The notes under the pieces: generated by a model | Database searches by the model: none | What the model was told of the DNA's origin: nothing | The model's input: the letters and a program-made list of their open reading frames with translations, nothing else | DNA from: JALCLA01 sp965653565 | GTDB taxonomy: Bacteria; Pseudomonadota; Gammaproteobacteria; Xanthomonadales; Xanthomonadaceae | Length of the DNA stretch: 64,000 bases | Reading direction: 5' to 3' | Assembly: GCA_965653565.1 (NCBI GenBank) | Contig: CBFHAI010000013.1 | Span: forward strand, 31,941-95,940 | Position numbers and translations under genes: made by a program | In this document: positions 16,863 through 27,207 of the stretch, in pieces | Position numbering within the stretch: position 1 is the first letter of the stretch | Layout: each line of letters starts with the position of its first letter

Positions 16863-18805
16863 ATGAGTCTTCCGCAACCGCCGCAACTTACTTTCCGAGC
16901 CGTGCTGCTCTCGATCATCCTGGCGATGATCCTGGCCGCGGCGAACACTTATCTGGGCCTGTTCGCGGGCATGACGATCGCCTCGGCGATTCCCGCCGCG
17001 GTGGTTTCGATGGGCGTGCTGCGCTTGTTCGGCGGCGGCCACATCCTCGAAAACAATATCGTGCAGACCGGCGCCTCGGCCGGTTCGTCGATCGCCTCGG
17101 GCGTCATCTTCACGGTGCCCGCGCTCGTCATCCTCGGCTACTGGCAGGATTTCGAATACCTGTGGGTGCTCGCCATCGCCGGTCTCGGCGGCCTGCTCGG
17201 CGTGCTGTTCTCGGTGCCGCTGCGCCGTTCGCTGATCGTCGATCAGGGCCTCGCGTTTCCCGAAGGCAAGGCCGCGGCCGAAGTGCTGCGCACCGGTGAA
17301 AACCCCGCGGCCGGCCTGAAATTGCTGGGCGGCGCGGCCTTCCTCGGCGGGCTCGGAAAACTCGCGGCCGGCAGCGGCCTGCGGCTGTTTCCCGATACCG
17401 CTGCGGCAGCGGCGTATGCCGGCAAGGGCATCGCCTATTTCGGCACCAATCTTTCGCCGGCGCTGTTCGGCGTGGGCTATATCGTCGGCCTGAACATCGG
17501 CATCGTGGTGCTGCTCGGTTCGATCATCGGCTGGAACATCGCGATGCCGATCTACAGCACGTTCTTCCTCGAAGGCAATCCGGCGCTGATGGCGCAGATC
17601 GCGGAAGACGGCGGCAGTGCGGAAACCGCGGCGTTCGCGATCTGGTCGGCGCAGATCCGCTACCTCGGCGTCGGCGCCATGCTGATCGGCGGCGTGTGGA
17701 CCCTGATCTCGCTGCGCAACTCGCTGCTCTCGGGCATCCGCAGCGGCCTGGCGGTGGCGAAGGCCGGCCGCGACGCGCCGATGGCGGAAACCGAACGCGA
17801 CATCCCGATGAAGTACATCCTGATCGGCCTGGTGCTGTTCACCATTCCGCTGCTCGTGCTGTACCAGAACATCGTCGGCGCCTGGACCGTGAGCGTGCCG
17901 ATGACGATCATCATGATCGTCGCCGGTTTCCTGTTCGTCTCGGTGTCGGCCTATATGGCGGGCATCGTCGGTTCGAGCAACAACCCGGTGTCGGGCATCA
18001 CCATCTGCACCATCCTTTTCGCCGCCACCATGCTGATCATGCTGATGGGCGGCGACGCGCCGCTCGGCCCCGTTGCGGCGATCATGATCGGCGCGGTGGT
18101 GTGTTGCGCCGCGTGCATCGGCGGCGACAACCTGCAGGATCTGAAAGCCGGCCACATGGTGGGCGCCACGCCGTGGAAACAGCAGACGATGCTGGCGATC
18201 GGCTCGATTTCGTCGGCCCTGGTGATGGCACCAGTGCTGACCTTGCTCGCGAAGGCCTACGGCATCGGCGTGCCGACCGAACTGCATCCGAATCCGCTGC
18301 CGGCGCCGCAGGCGAATCTGATGGCCTCGGTGGCGAACGGCATGTTCGGCGGCGAATTGCCGTGGACCACGATCGCGGTCGGCGCCGGCATCGGCGCCGT
18401 CATCATCGCGATCGATTCCTGGCTCAAGGCCAGCGGCAAGAAATTCCGCGTGCCGGTGCTCGCCTGCGCGATCGGCATCTATCTGCCGATCGAATTGATG
18501 GTGCCGATCTTCCTCGGCGGCCTGGTGTCGTACGTGGTTCAGCGCCGCAGCGGCGTCGATCCCAACGATGAAGAAGCCGTCGCGAAGGTGCATCAGAAGG
18601 GCACGCTGTTCGCCGCCGGCCTGATCACGGGCGAGGCCTTGATGGGCATCGCGATCGCGTTCCCGATCGTCTACAGCGAGCGGCTCGATGTGCTGAATCT
18701 GCCGGAAAACCTGCAGTTCGGCGGCTGGCTCGGCCTGATCCTGCTGGCCGTGATCGCCTGGATGCTGATCCGCATCGGCGGTCGCGCCATCCATGGAGCG
18801 AAGGC

Positions 18806-18809
<4 letters not shown>
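16863..18809 (+). CDS. OPT-family oligopeptide transporter
   Basis: 648 residues with about 15-16 hydrophobic segments, the size and pattern of the OPT family (prokaryotic peptide transporters). Visible: LAAANTYLGLFAGMTIASAIPAA at the N-terminus, 'NNIVQTGASAGSSIASG', FPEGKAAAEVL, 'GSSNNPVSGITICTI', and 'GGDNLQDLKAGHMVGATPWK'. It should import small peptides through the inner membrane. The ATG at 16863 has GGAG 9 bases upstream. The stop overlaps the next gene's start by 4 bases (ATGA), tying transporter and peptidase production together. Confidence 0.93.
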
Positions 18810-20857
<2,048 letters not shown>

Positions 20858-20870
20858 CGATGTTCTAGGA

Positions 20871-20932
20871 GTCGGGAATCGGGAATTGGGAGAAAGCCTC
20901 CCAATGCTTTCTCCCGATTCCCGATTCCCGAT
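20871..20932. repeat. Long hairpin of GGGAATCGGG repeats
   Basis: GTCGGGAATCGGGAATTGGG plus AGAAAGC (20871-20897) pairs with GCTTTCTCCCGATTCCCGAT plus TCCCGAT (20906-20932). 25 of 27 positions are standard pairs, one of the rest is a G-T wobble, and the loop is 8 bases. It lies 13 bases after the S9 peptidase stop. Probably a dispersed repeat that also acts as a strong 3' hairpin. No T-run. Confidence 0.8.
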
Positions 20933-21192
20933 TCCCAACCTCCACGAGCACGCCGCGCAAATTCGGAGCCGCTGCGCATTCGCGCATGGTTTTTCTTGCT
21001 GCAACGCATCCTGCGTCTGGCAGCGAAAGCCCGGTCGCTCACTCGCAAAAGCGCCTCGACTTGGGGGTGCTAGTCGTTCGTCGACACCCGCCGAATGCAA
21101 CGGTCCGGGCCGTCCAGAACTGGCGAAATAAGCGCTCGTTTCCGTTGATCGGCGACAAACGGAACGCGCTTCAGACCCGATATTTCCCTGAA

Positions 21193-21213
21193 AACTGACG
21201 CTGTGCGTCAGTT
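21193..21213. promoter_or_regulatory. Inverted repeat upstream of the subtilase gene
   Basis: AACTGACGC (21193-21201) and GCGTCAGTT (21205-21213) are perfect inverted repeats with a TGT spacer, about 200 bases upstream of the subtilase start. Either a DNA-binding site or an RNA hairpin. No known operator is matched. Confidence 0.4.
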
Positions 21214-21225
21214 CTTCTAGGGATT

Positions 21226-21235
21226 TTCCTACTCC
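21226..21235. promoter_or_regulatory. TTCCTACYCC box
   Basis: TTCCTACTCC, preceded by AGGGATT, occurs upstream of the subtilase; a near copy (TTCCTACCCC) lies at 33687-33696 upstream of the giant secreted gene. Both follow an A/T-rich stretch. Possibly a shared regulatory site; ten bases could recur by chance. Confidence 0.25.
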
Positions 21236-21412
21236 GGGCCTCAGGAAGTTCCGCGACCGATTCGGGTCGTCGCTTTTTCGCTTGTGGCAGTTGACTGCGC
21301 TCCCTAGTGTCGGCGCCGCCGCGAACGGCTGCGCGCGTTCGTTGCGTCGGATGGGTCAGGTCCTTCGATCGTCCCGATCGAGTCGCGCGATGCCGTCACA
21401 CGGAGCGAGTGC

Positions 21413-23620
21413 ATGAGAGCGATTAGCGTCCTGGCAGTTCTTGGTTTGGTGTTTTCTTTGTCTCAACGGCCGGCGTGCGCACAGGAACGCGCGCACTTTT
21501 ACGAGCCCGAACAGCAGCTGCTTGTCGCGATGGACGAGACATCGCTGCCCGATTTGACGCCGGAGAACATCGTCGCCTCGATCACCGGCGGCGCGCCGAT
21601 CGAAGGTCTCGACGCCCGTCTCGCCTTTCCCGTCGACGCGAGATTGATGATTCGCGAGCCGCGACTGCCGGCGTCCGAACGTCTTCATCGTCCCGCGACG
21701 GATCAGCAGGCCCTGTTGGAACGCTACGTCGTTCTGACCTACGAGACGCCGCTCGACGCAAGCGCAGCCTTGACCTACCTGGAACACGATGGCGACGTGC
21801 TCGCCGCCAGCGGCAACACGCGCGTCGAGTTTTCGGTCGCGCCGGCCGATCCGGAATTCTCTCCGACCAATCCCGTCGTGGTGCAGAACTTCCAATGGGA
21901 GTACCAGACGTTTCCGGACTACGCGCTCACGCGCACGATGGCGTTCCAGACGGCCTGGGAAAAAGTGCGCGGCACCGCCTACGTCGGGCACGTCGACTTC
22001 GGCATCCAGGTCAATCATCCGGACCTGAGCGGCGCCTATCGCCCGCAGTTCGCCTACAACGTGCAGAGCAACAACCGGCAGGTCGACGAGATGTATTCGA
22101 ACAAGATTCCCGCCGGCGACGGCACGCTTCGAGCCGGCCACGGTACCCACACCGCCGGGATCATCGCCGCCAATACGCGACATCCGAACCTGCCTGCGGG
22201 TGAGGCGAACTACCCTGCCACCGGGGTGGCCGGGGCTTGCTGGTGGTGTTCGCTGATTGTGGTGAAGATACGCAATGAAGCGACGCTGTCGTCTTCTACG
22301 GCTGATGCCGTGGCGGGCGCGTATTGGGCGGTGCAGCGCGGCGCGCAGGTCGTCAATCTGAGCTTCGGCAGCGAGCTCCAGGGAATGGACTTTCTGCAGT
22401 ACGACTGTTCGCCCACCAACGAGTCAGTGTGGTGCGCTTTTGTGACCTACGCCGACTATCTCGATGTGACGTTGGTTGTGGCATCGGGCAATGACGGCGA
22501 CTCGTATGTCCAACTACCAGCGAATCTGGCCGCAGTGATCGCTGTGGGCGCATCGATGTTCGATACTTCCAGCGGCTTCGGAAATCCCCGGTGGCGCGAG
22601 CCGTCGCCTTCGGCGTTGGGCAGTGCCTACGGCAATCATCTGTTCAATCATGGCGTCATTGCGCCTGGGCACGATGTGCTTTCAACAACCTACAGCAACC
22701 GTTTTTGGAACGCCGACATCCGGTGCGGTGACAAGTACGGGAACGGTGCGGCGCTCGACGGTTACGGACTATGCACCGGCACATCCATGGCAGCGCCGCT
22801 GATTTCCGGCGTTGCAGCATTGGTGAAAACAGTAGACCCGTTGCAGACGGCGGCGCTCGTGCGCTCGCGCGTGTTCGCAGCGGGTTCGCGCGCCGGCGTG
22901 CCCGACCAGGAACATGGTTTTGGTTTCGTGAACGCCAATAGCGCGGTTGCCAGCGTGCTCGCCACCACGAATCGCCTGACGCCACTCTTTTCCTTGAACA
23001 GCGCAAACCTGAAGGACTATTTCTATACAGTGGTTCCGCAGCATGCGCGCGCCGCCGTCCTCGGAACGCTGGAACCGCAGGTGGCGGGCAATGGAATTCC
23101 CGGGTACTACGGCTATGCCTTCGTCGGCACGGAGGTCAAGCCGGGCGGCAACACCTATACGGTGGGCGCCAATCCGCCGTTGACGCGCCTGACTCCGAAG
23201 GCGCAAGTCTGGCTCTTTTCGACGCATGTGAATCCGTTGAACGCGGCGGTGGATTTAAAGCCTCTTTGGCGTCTGAGCTACAAATGCGGCGATGCGATTC
23301 CGTCTGGCAGACCAAACATCTGCGCAGCCCATCCCTACCATGTCGATCATTTCTACACGACCGACGTCAATGAGCTGATCACCTACAAGTCCAGCCATGG
23401 TTACCTGCCGGACGGAATCGAGGGTTACGTTTATCCGACAACACAGGCGCAGCCGGCCGGAACCACGACACTGCTGCGCGCGTTCAAGTTGGCCGACGAC
23501 GATTACGCGGTATTTCCGTTCGAGCAAAAGGCAGCGATGGCAGCTTTGGGATATACGGGATCGCTGACAACGCTCGGCTATGTCTATTTCAACGCGACCG
23601 GCGCGCGACCGGTTTACTAG
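21413..23620 (+). CDS. Secreted subtilisin-like (S8) serine protease
   Basis: 735 residues. Signal peptide (ISVLAVLGLVFSLSQRPACA), a propeptide-like region to about 170, then the S8 domain: Asp in HVDFGIQVNHPDL (about 195), His in GHGTHTAGII (about 243) and Ser in GTSMAAPLISG (about 457). The C-terminal region (about 525-735) contains HVDHFYTTD-type motifs like the DUF5648 domain found on other secreted hydrolases. The start at 21413 has GGAG 8 bases upstream. It is followed after 9 bases by the first of three paralogous secreted proteins and probably shares its transcript. It is probably extracellular and degrades protein; its N-terminal region is likely cleaved on activation. Confidence 0.92.
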   Translation: MRAISVLAVLGLVFSLSQRPACAQERAHFYEPEQQLLVAMDETSLPDLTPENIVASITGGAPIEGLDARLAFPVDARLMIREPRLPASERLHRPATDQQALLERYVVLTYETPLDASAALTYLEHDGDVLAASGNTRVEFSVAPADPEFSPTNPVVVQNFQWEYQTFPDYALTRTMAFQTAWEKVRGTAYVGHVDFGIQVNHPDLSGAYRPQFAYNVQSNNRQVDEMYSNKIPAGDGTLRAGHGTHTAGIIAANTRHPNLPAGEANYPATGVAGACWWCSLIVVKIRNEATLSSSTADAVAGAYWAVQRGAQVVNLSFGSELQGMDFLQYDCSPTNESVWCAFVTYADYLDVTLVVASGNDGDSYVQLPANLAAVIAVGASMFDTSSGFGNPRWREPSPSALGSAYGNHLFNHGVIAPGHDVLSTTYSNRFWNADIRCGDKYGNGAALDGYGLCTGTSMAAPLISGVAALVKTVDPLQTAALVRSRVFAAGSRAGVPDQEHGFGFVNANSAVASVLATTNRLTPLFSLNSANLKDYFYTVVPQHARAAVLGTLEPQVAGNGIPGYYGYAFVGTEVKPGGNTYTVGANPPLTRLTPKAQVWLFSTHVNPLNAAVDLKPLWRLSYKCGDAIPSGRPNICAAHPYHVDHFYTTDVNELITYKSSHGYLPDGIEGYVYPTTQAQPAGTTTLLRAFKLADDDYAVFPFEQKAAMAALGYTGSLTTLGYVYFNATGARPVY

Positions 23621-23629
23621 GAGCAGACG

Positions 23630-24397
23630 ATGAAAACCACCTGGTTGGTTTTGCTAGTAGCGCTGACGTTGTCGGCAACGTCGCGTGCCGAAGTGACGAT
23701 GACCCTGATTCCTGCCTCGCCCGTGCAGAACGAGCCGGTCCACGTGCGCATTCGCAGCGAGCCTGGCGATGTGATATTCGCGGGCATGTTCCTGTATGAG
23801 CGCTCGGGTGTCGGCGCACTGCCCACGAACCAGTTCCGCATCGTTCCGAGTGGCGAAGCCTTGTCACCAAACGATCGGCCGGTCGATCACACTTTTTATC
23901 TTGGTAGATTACCTCAGGGCAGCTACAGCGTGATTCTGGGCGGCGACTCGGGGACGCTGGTGGTTTCTACGCTGGAGTTCACGGTAGAGACTTCCGTCAG
24001 GAATCGCTTTATCGGCGGCGAAAGAGAAGCGAATGCACCGCTCGATCACTCCGGCCTCTGGTACAAACCCGGCGAGACCGGGTCATCGATCGTGCTGGTG
24101 CAAAGTCCGATATCTCGCGACTTGGCGGGGGGTCTTTACGGGTACGACGAAGACGGCAATCCGGTCTGGTACACGCTGGCGCCGGCGGTCTGGCTCGACG
24201 CGCGGCTCGATACCGCGCGCAGCGACGTTTTCCGCAGCCGCGGTTCGCCGCTCGGCGAGCCTTACGTCGGTTCCGAATTCCAGACGACGAAAATCGGCGA
24301 AATCTTCCTGCACTTCAACGGCATCGACGCGCTGCATGTCGACTATGAAATCGAAGGGAAAGTCGGTTCGGAAGATTATCGGCGGTTTGGTTTCTAG
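23630..24397 (+). CDS. Secreted tandem paralog 1 (255 aa)
   Basis: 255 residues, signal peptide ending near SATSRA. Two parts: an N-terminal beta-rich domain (about 20-125, with 'PVQNEPVHVRIRSEPGD' and 'HTFYLGRLPQGSY') and a C-terminal domain of about 110 residues with HSGLWYKPGETGSSIVLV and GYDEDGNPVWYTLAP. The latter matches the 'NP..SG.G....D..G.PVW' pattern of short secreted repeat domains common in Xanthomonadaceae-type proteins. No catalytic motif. GGAGCAGACG precedes the ATG. It lies 9 bases after the subtilase stop, so it is likely co-expressed; it could be a protease partner, inhibitor or structural protein, but this is a guess. Confidence 0.8.
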   Translation: MKTTWLVLLVALTLSATSRAEVTMTLIPASPVQNEPVHVRIRSEPGDVIFAGMFLYERSGVGALPTNQFRIVPSGEALSPNDRPVDHTFYLGRLPQGSYSVILGGDSGTLVVSTLEFTVETSVRNRFIGGEREANAPLDHSGLWYKPGETGSSIVLVQSPISRDLAGGLYGYDEDGNPVWYTLAPAVWLDARLDTARSDVFRSRGSPLGEPYVGSEFQTTKIGEIFLHFNGIDALHVDYEIEGKVGSEDYRRFGF

Positions 24398-24437
24398 CCA
24401 CAGGCCAAGACTACGGCCGGACTATCAGGAGCTGACG

Positions 24438-25205
24438 ATGAAGACCGCTTCTTTTGTGACGATGCTAGTCGCGTTGATGCTATCGGCCACCGCGCGCGCC
24501 ACGATAACGATGACACTGATTCCTCCCGTGCCGTTGCAGAACGAGCCGGTACATGTGCGCGTTCGCAGCGAGCCGGGTGATTTTCTTGTCACCGGCATGT
24601 TCATCTACGAGCGATCGGGTGTAGGCGCACTGCCCACCAATCAGTTTCGGATAGTTCCCGTTGGCGAACTCGCGTCGCCGAGCGACTCGCCGGTCGACCA
24701 TACTTTTTATCTGGGTCGGCTGCCGCAAGGCAGCTACACAGTAATCCTAGGAAACGGGGATTTGCCCCCAATCACGACGCTGGAGTTCACGGTAGAGACT
24801 TCCGTCAGGAATCGCTTTATCGGTGGCGAAAGAGAAGCGAATGCGCCGCTCGACCACTCCGGCCTCTGGTACAAGCCCGGCGAGACCGGATCGTCGATCG
24901 TGCTGGTGCAAAGTCCGGTGTCGCGCGATCTGGCGGGGGGTCTTTACGGGTACGACGAAGGCGGCAATCCGGTCTGGTACACGCTGGCACCGGCGGTCTG
25001 GCTTGATGCGCGGCTCGACACTGCGCGCAGCGACGTTTTCCGCAGCCGCGGTTCGCCGCTCGGCGGGCCGTACGTAGGTTCCGAATTCCAGGCTACGAAA
25101 ATCGGCGAAGTCTTCCTGCACTTCGACGGCATCGACAAGCTGCACGTCGACTACGAAATCGAAGGAAAAACCGGTTCGGGCGACTATCGGCGATTCGGTT
25201 TCTAG
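24438..25205 (+). CDS. Secreted tandem paralog 2 (255 aa)
   Basis: 255 residues, same layout as paralog 1: signal peptide ending near TARA, beta-rich N-domain, C-terminal HSGLWYKPGETGSSIVLV domain. From the TSVRNRFIGGEREAN segment onward it is almost the same as paralog 1, while the N-terminal half has drifted (PPVPLQNEPVHVRVRSEPGD), suggesting recent duplication or gene conversion of the 3' half. Start at 24438 (GGAGCTGACG before ATG). The same operon is likely. Confidence 0.8.
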   Translation: MKTASFVTMLVALMLSATARATITMTLIPPVPLQNEPVHVRVRSEPGDFLVTGMFIYERSGVGALPTNQFRIVPVGELASPSDSPVDHTFYLGRLPQGSYTVILGNGDLPPITTLEFTVETSVRNRFIGGEREANAPLDHSGLWYKPGETGSSIVLVQSPVSRDLAGGLYGYDEGGNPVWYTLAPAVWLDARLDTARSDVFRSRGSPLGGPYVGSEFQATKIGEVFLHFDGIDKLHVDYEIEGKTGSGDYRRFGF

Positions 25206-25245
25206 CCGCAGATCACGGCTACGGCCGAACACTCAGGAGCAGACG

Positions 25246-26013
25246 ATGAAGACGATTTCTTTGGTGATGATGCTGGTCGCGTTGATGCTATCGGCCATGG
25301 CGCGCGCCACGATAACGATGACGCTGGTTCCCGCTGCTCCAGTGCAGAACGAACCGCTACACGTGCGCATTCGCAGCGAGCCGGGCGATCTCATATTCGC
25401 CGGTATGTTTTTGTACGAGCGTTCGAGCGTGGTTGCGCTGCCGACCAATCAGTTCCGGATCATTCCGAGCGGCGAAGCCTTGTCGCCGAACAATTCGCCG
25501 GTGGATCACACTTTCTATCTGGGCAGGTTGCCCCAAGGCAGCTACACCGTGATCCTGGGGTATCCGGACTCGCCCGCATTCGCCACGCTCGAATTCACAG
25601 TGGAGAGTTCGTTCAGGCATCGCCTCATCGGCCGCGACCTGGAGGCGCAGGCACCCCTCGACCACTCCGGGCTCTGGTACAAACCGGGCGAAGCCGGATC
25701 GTCGATCGTGCTGGTGCAAAGTCCGGTGACGCGCGATCTGGCCGGTGGACTCTATGGGTATGACGAAAACAAAAATCCGGTCTGGTACACGTTGGCGCCG
25801 GCGGCTTGGCATGATGCGCGGCTCGACACTGCGCGCAGCGATGTCTTTCGCAGCCGGGGCTCGCCGTTCGGCGAGCCTTACGTCGGTTCCGAATTCCAGA
25901 CGACGAAAGTCGGCGAAATCTTCCTGCACTTCCAAGGCATCGACGCGCTGCATGTCGACTATGAAATCGAAGGGAAAGTCGGTTCGGAGGATTATCGGCG
26001 ATTTGGATTCTAG
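25246..26013 (+). CDS. Secreted tandem paralog 3 (255 aa)
   Basis: 255 residues, the most divergent C-terminal linker of the three (SSFRHRLIGRDLEAQ replaces TSVRNRFIGGEREAN), with GLWYKPGEAGSSIVLV and GYDENKNPVWYTLAP. Signal peptide ends near MARA. GGAGCAGACG precedes the ATG. Last intact copy of the 808-bp array; the downstream hairpin 26087-26108 probably ends transcription. Confidence 0.8.
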   Translation: MKTISLVMMLVALMLSAMARATITMTLVPAAPVQNEPLHVRIRSEPGDLIFAGMFLYERSSVVALPTNQFRIIPSGEALSPNNSPVDHTFYLGRLPQGSYTVILGYPDSPAFATLEFTVESSFRHRLIGRDLEAQAPLDHSGLWYKPGEAGSSIVLVQSPVTRDLAGGLYGYDENKNPVWYTLAPAAWHDARLDTARSDVFRSRGSPFGEPYVGSEFQTTKVGEIFLHFQGIDALHVDYEIEGKVGSEDYRRFGF

Positions 26014-26086
26014 TCGGGCCCGACCAAGGTCCCGTTCACTGGAGCAGATGATCTCGAGCGCGCAGGCTGCTGGCTATCTTGGCAAC

Positions 26087-26108
26087 CCGGGACGATTACA
26101 CGTCCCGG
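26087..26108. terminator. Hairpin between convergent genes
   Basis: CCGGGACG (26087-26094) and CGTCCCGG (26101-26108) form an 8-bp stem with a 6-base loop between the third paralog and the minus-strand pseudouridine synthase. It can act in both directions. No T-run. Confidence 0.5.
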
Positions 26109-26127
26109 CAGTGCCTCCCGCGCAAAC

Positions 26128-26994
26128 TCACAGTTGCAACGAAGATTCGAATCGCCGGCTTCGACCATCGATGGGATCGTCGAATTCGAGCGATGCGGCC
26201 AGCAGTTTCAGCGGACGTGAGTAGTCGTCGGAAGACGTGGGCTGCAGCGTCGGGTATGTGCGGTCGTTGACGATCGGTGCGCCGAGTGCGGCGAGGTGGA
26301 CGCGCAGTTGGTGTTTGCGGCCGGTGATGGGGGTCAGGGCGTAGCGCCAGAGTGCGGCGTCGCGCGAAATCACATGAAGGCGGGTTTCGCTGTTGGGCGG
26401 GCCGTCGATTTCCCGGGTGCGGAAGAACGGTTCGCCGCGCGTCAGGCGCGATTTTCGCACCAGTGGGAAGTCCAGATCAGGCAGCGGCGGTGCGATCGCT
26501 TCATAAGTTTTGCGGATACGTAATTCGCGAAATAGCGCCTGATACGCGCTGCGGGTCTGGCGGTTGGCGGAGAACATCACGAGCCCCGCGGTTTCGCGGT
26601 CGATCCGGTGCAGCGGCGCGAGTTGCGGGTTGGCGAGGCGCTGCGTCAGCCGCGCGAGCAGAGTCTGCTGGACAAAACGGCCGGACGGGGTGACGGGGAG
26701 GAAGTGCGGTTTGTCGGCGATCACGAGGTGCTCGTCGGCGTAGACGATGGTCTCCTCGAACGGGATCGGCGGTTCGTCGATTATTTCGCGGAAATAGCGG
26801 ATTTCCGCGCCGGTGCGGTAGGCGTCGTCGGGTTGCAGCGGCGTGCCGAACTCATCCTGTACGCGGCCGCGGGCGAAGCGATCGAGCCAGGCTTCGCGCT
26901 TTATCGCGGGGAAGCGCGCGCACAGGCCGTCGAGCAGCGTGGGCCAGTCGCCGGGTGGCAGCTGCAGGCGGCTGGGTGGGGTTGGGATCGGCAT
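26128..26994 (-). CDS. RluA-family pseudouridine synthase
   Basis: 288 residues. It converts uridine to pseudouridine in rRNA or tRNA; the exact target cannot be read from the sequence. The diagnostic site HRIDRETAGLVMF is present with the catalytic Asp at about 131. Supporting segments: 'VIADKPHFLPVTPSG' and 'ITGRKHQLRVHLAALGAPIVND', the RluA KTYEA/GRKHQLR signatures. The start at 26994 gives the full domain. Alone in its transcript; the upstream 210 bases hold a GGACGCAGAG repeat. Confidence 0.9.
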   Translation of the reverse strand: MPIPTPPSRLQLPPGDWPTLLDGLCARFPAIKREAWLDRFARGRVQDEFGTPLQPDDAYRTGAEIRYFREIIDEPPIPFEETIVYADEHLVIADKPHFLPVTPSGRFVQQTLLARLTQRLANPQLAPLHRIDRETAGLVMFSANRQTRSAYQALFRELRIRKTYEAIAPPLPDLDFPLVRKSRLTRGEPFFRTREIDGPPNSETRLHVISRDAALWRYALTPITGRKHQLRVHLAALGAPIVNDRTYPTLQPTSSDDYSRPLKLLAASLEFDDPIDGRSRRFESSLQL

Positions 26995-27031
26995 GCGGTG
27001 TTGGGAGCCGGAGCTAGAGCCAGAGCCAGAG

Positions 27032-27080
27032 CGGGACGCAGAGATTTAAAAGAAAGGACGCGAAGGAAAGAAAAGGGAAA
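27032..27080 (+). repeat. GGACGCAGAG-type intergenic repeat, single arm
   Basis: The core 27034-27065 is the same as 6735-6766 except at two positions (TTTAAA for TTCAAG). It is preceded by a short GAGCCA triple. It lies between the divergent pseudouridine synthase gene (5' end at 26994) and the 3' end of the EAL protein. Confidence 0.65.
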
Positions 27081-27207
27081 TGTCGCTCGCGGAGAGTGTT
27101 TGCGGAGGTTGGGTTTTGTTTTACTTGGGAAGCCTACCAGTAAGCGGCTGGCCGGCGGCATTGCGGAGTTGTGGTGAGTGGGCGCGCTTGATGCGCATCG
27201 CGCGGCG

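Larger units (their letters stand above)
20858..21412. other. Gene-free stretch
   Basis: 555 bases without a convincing gene. It contains the hairpin repeat 20871-20932, a 9-bp inverted repeat at 21193-21213 and a TTCCTACTCC box at 21226-21235; the rest looks like ordinary leader sequence of the subtilase gene. Small open frames cross the repeat and are rejected. Confidence 0.6.
23630..26013 (+). repeat. Tandem triplication, 808-bp unit
   Basis: Three gene units start at 23630, 24438 and 25246, exactly 808 bases apart, each with a 768-base gene and a 40-base linker ending in GGAGCNGACG before ATG. The second half of units 1 and 2 is nearly identical at DNA level. After unit 3, GGAGCAGATG at 26041-26050 followed by ATC looks like the remnant of a fourth unit's start. 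Confidence 0.9.

Noticed and set aside
23630..26013. The 808-bp repeats as an insertion element
   Set aside because: No transposase, terminal inverted repeats or target duplications; each unit is a complete secreted gene.
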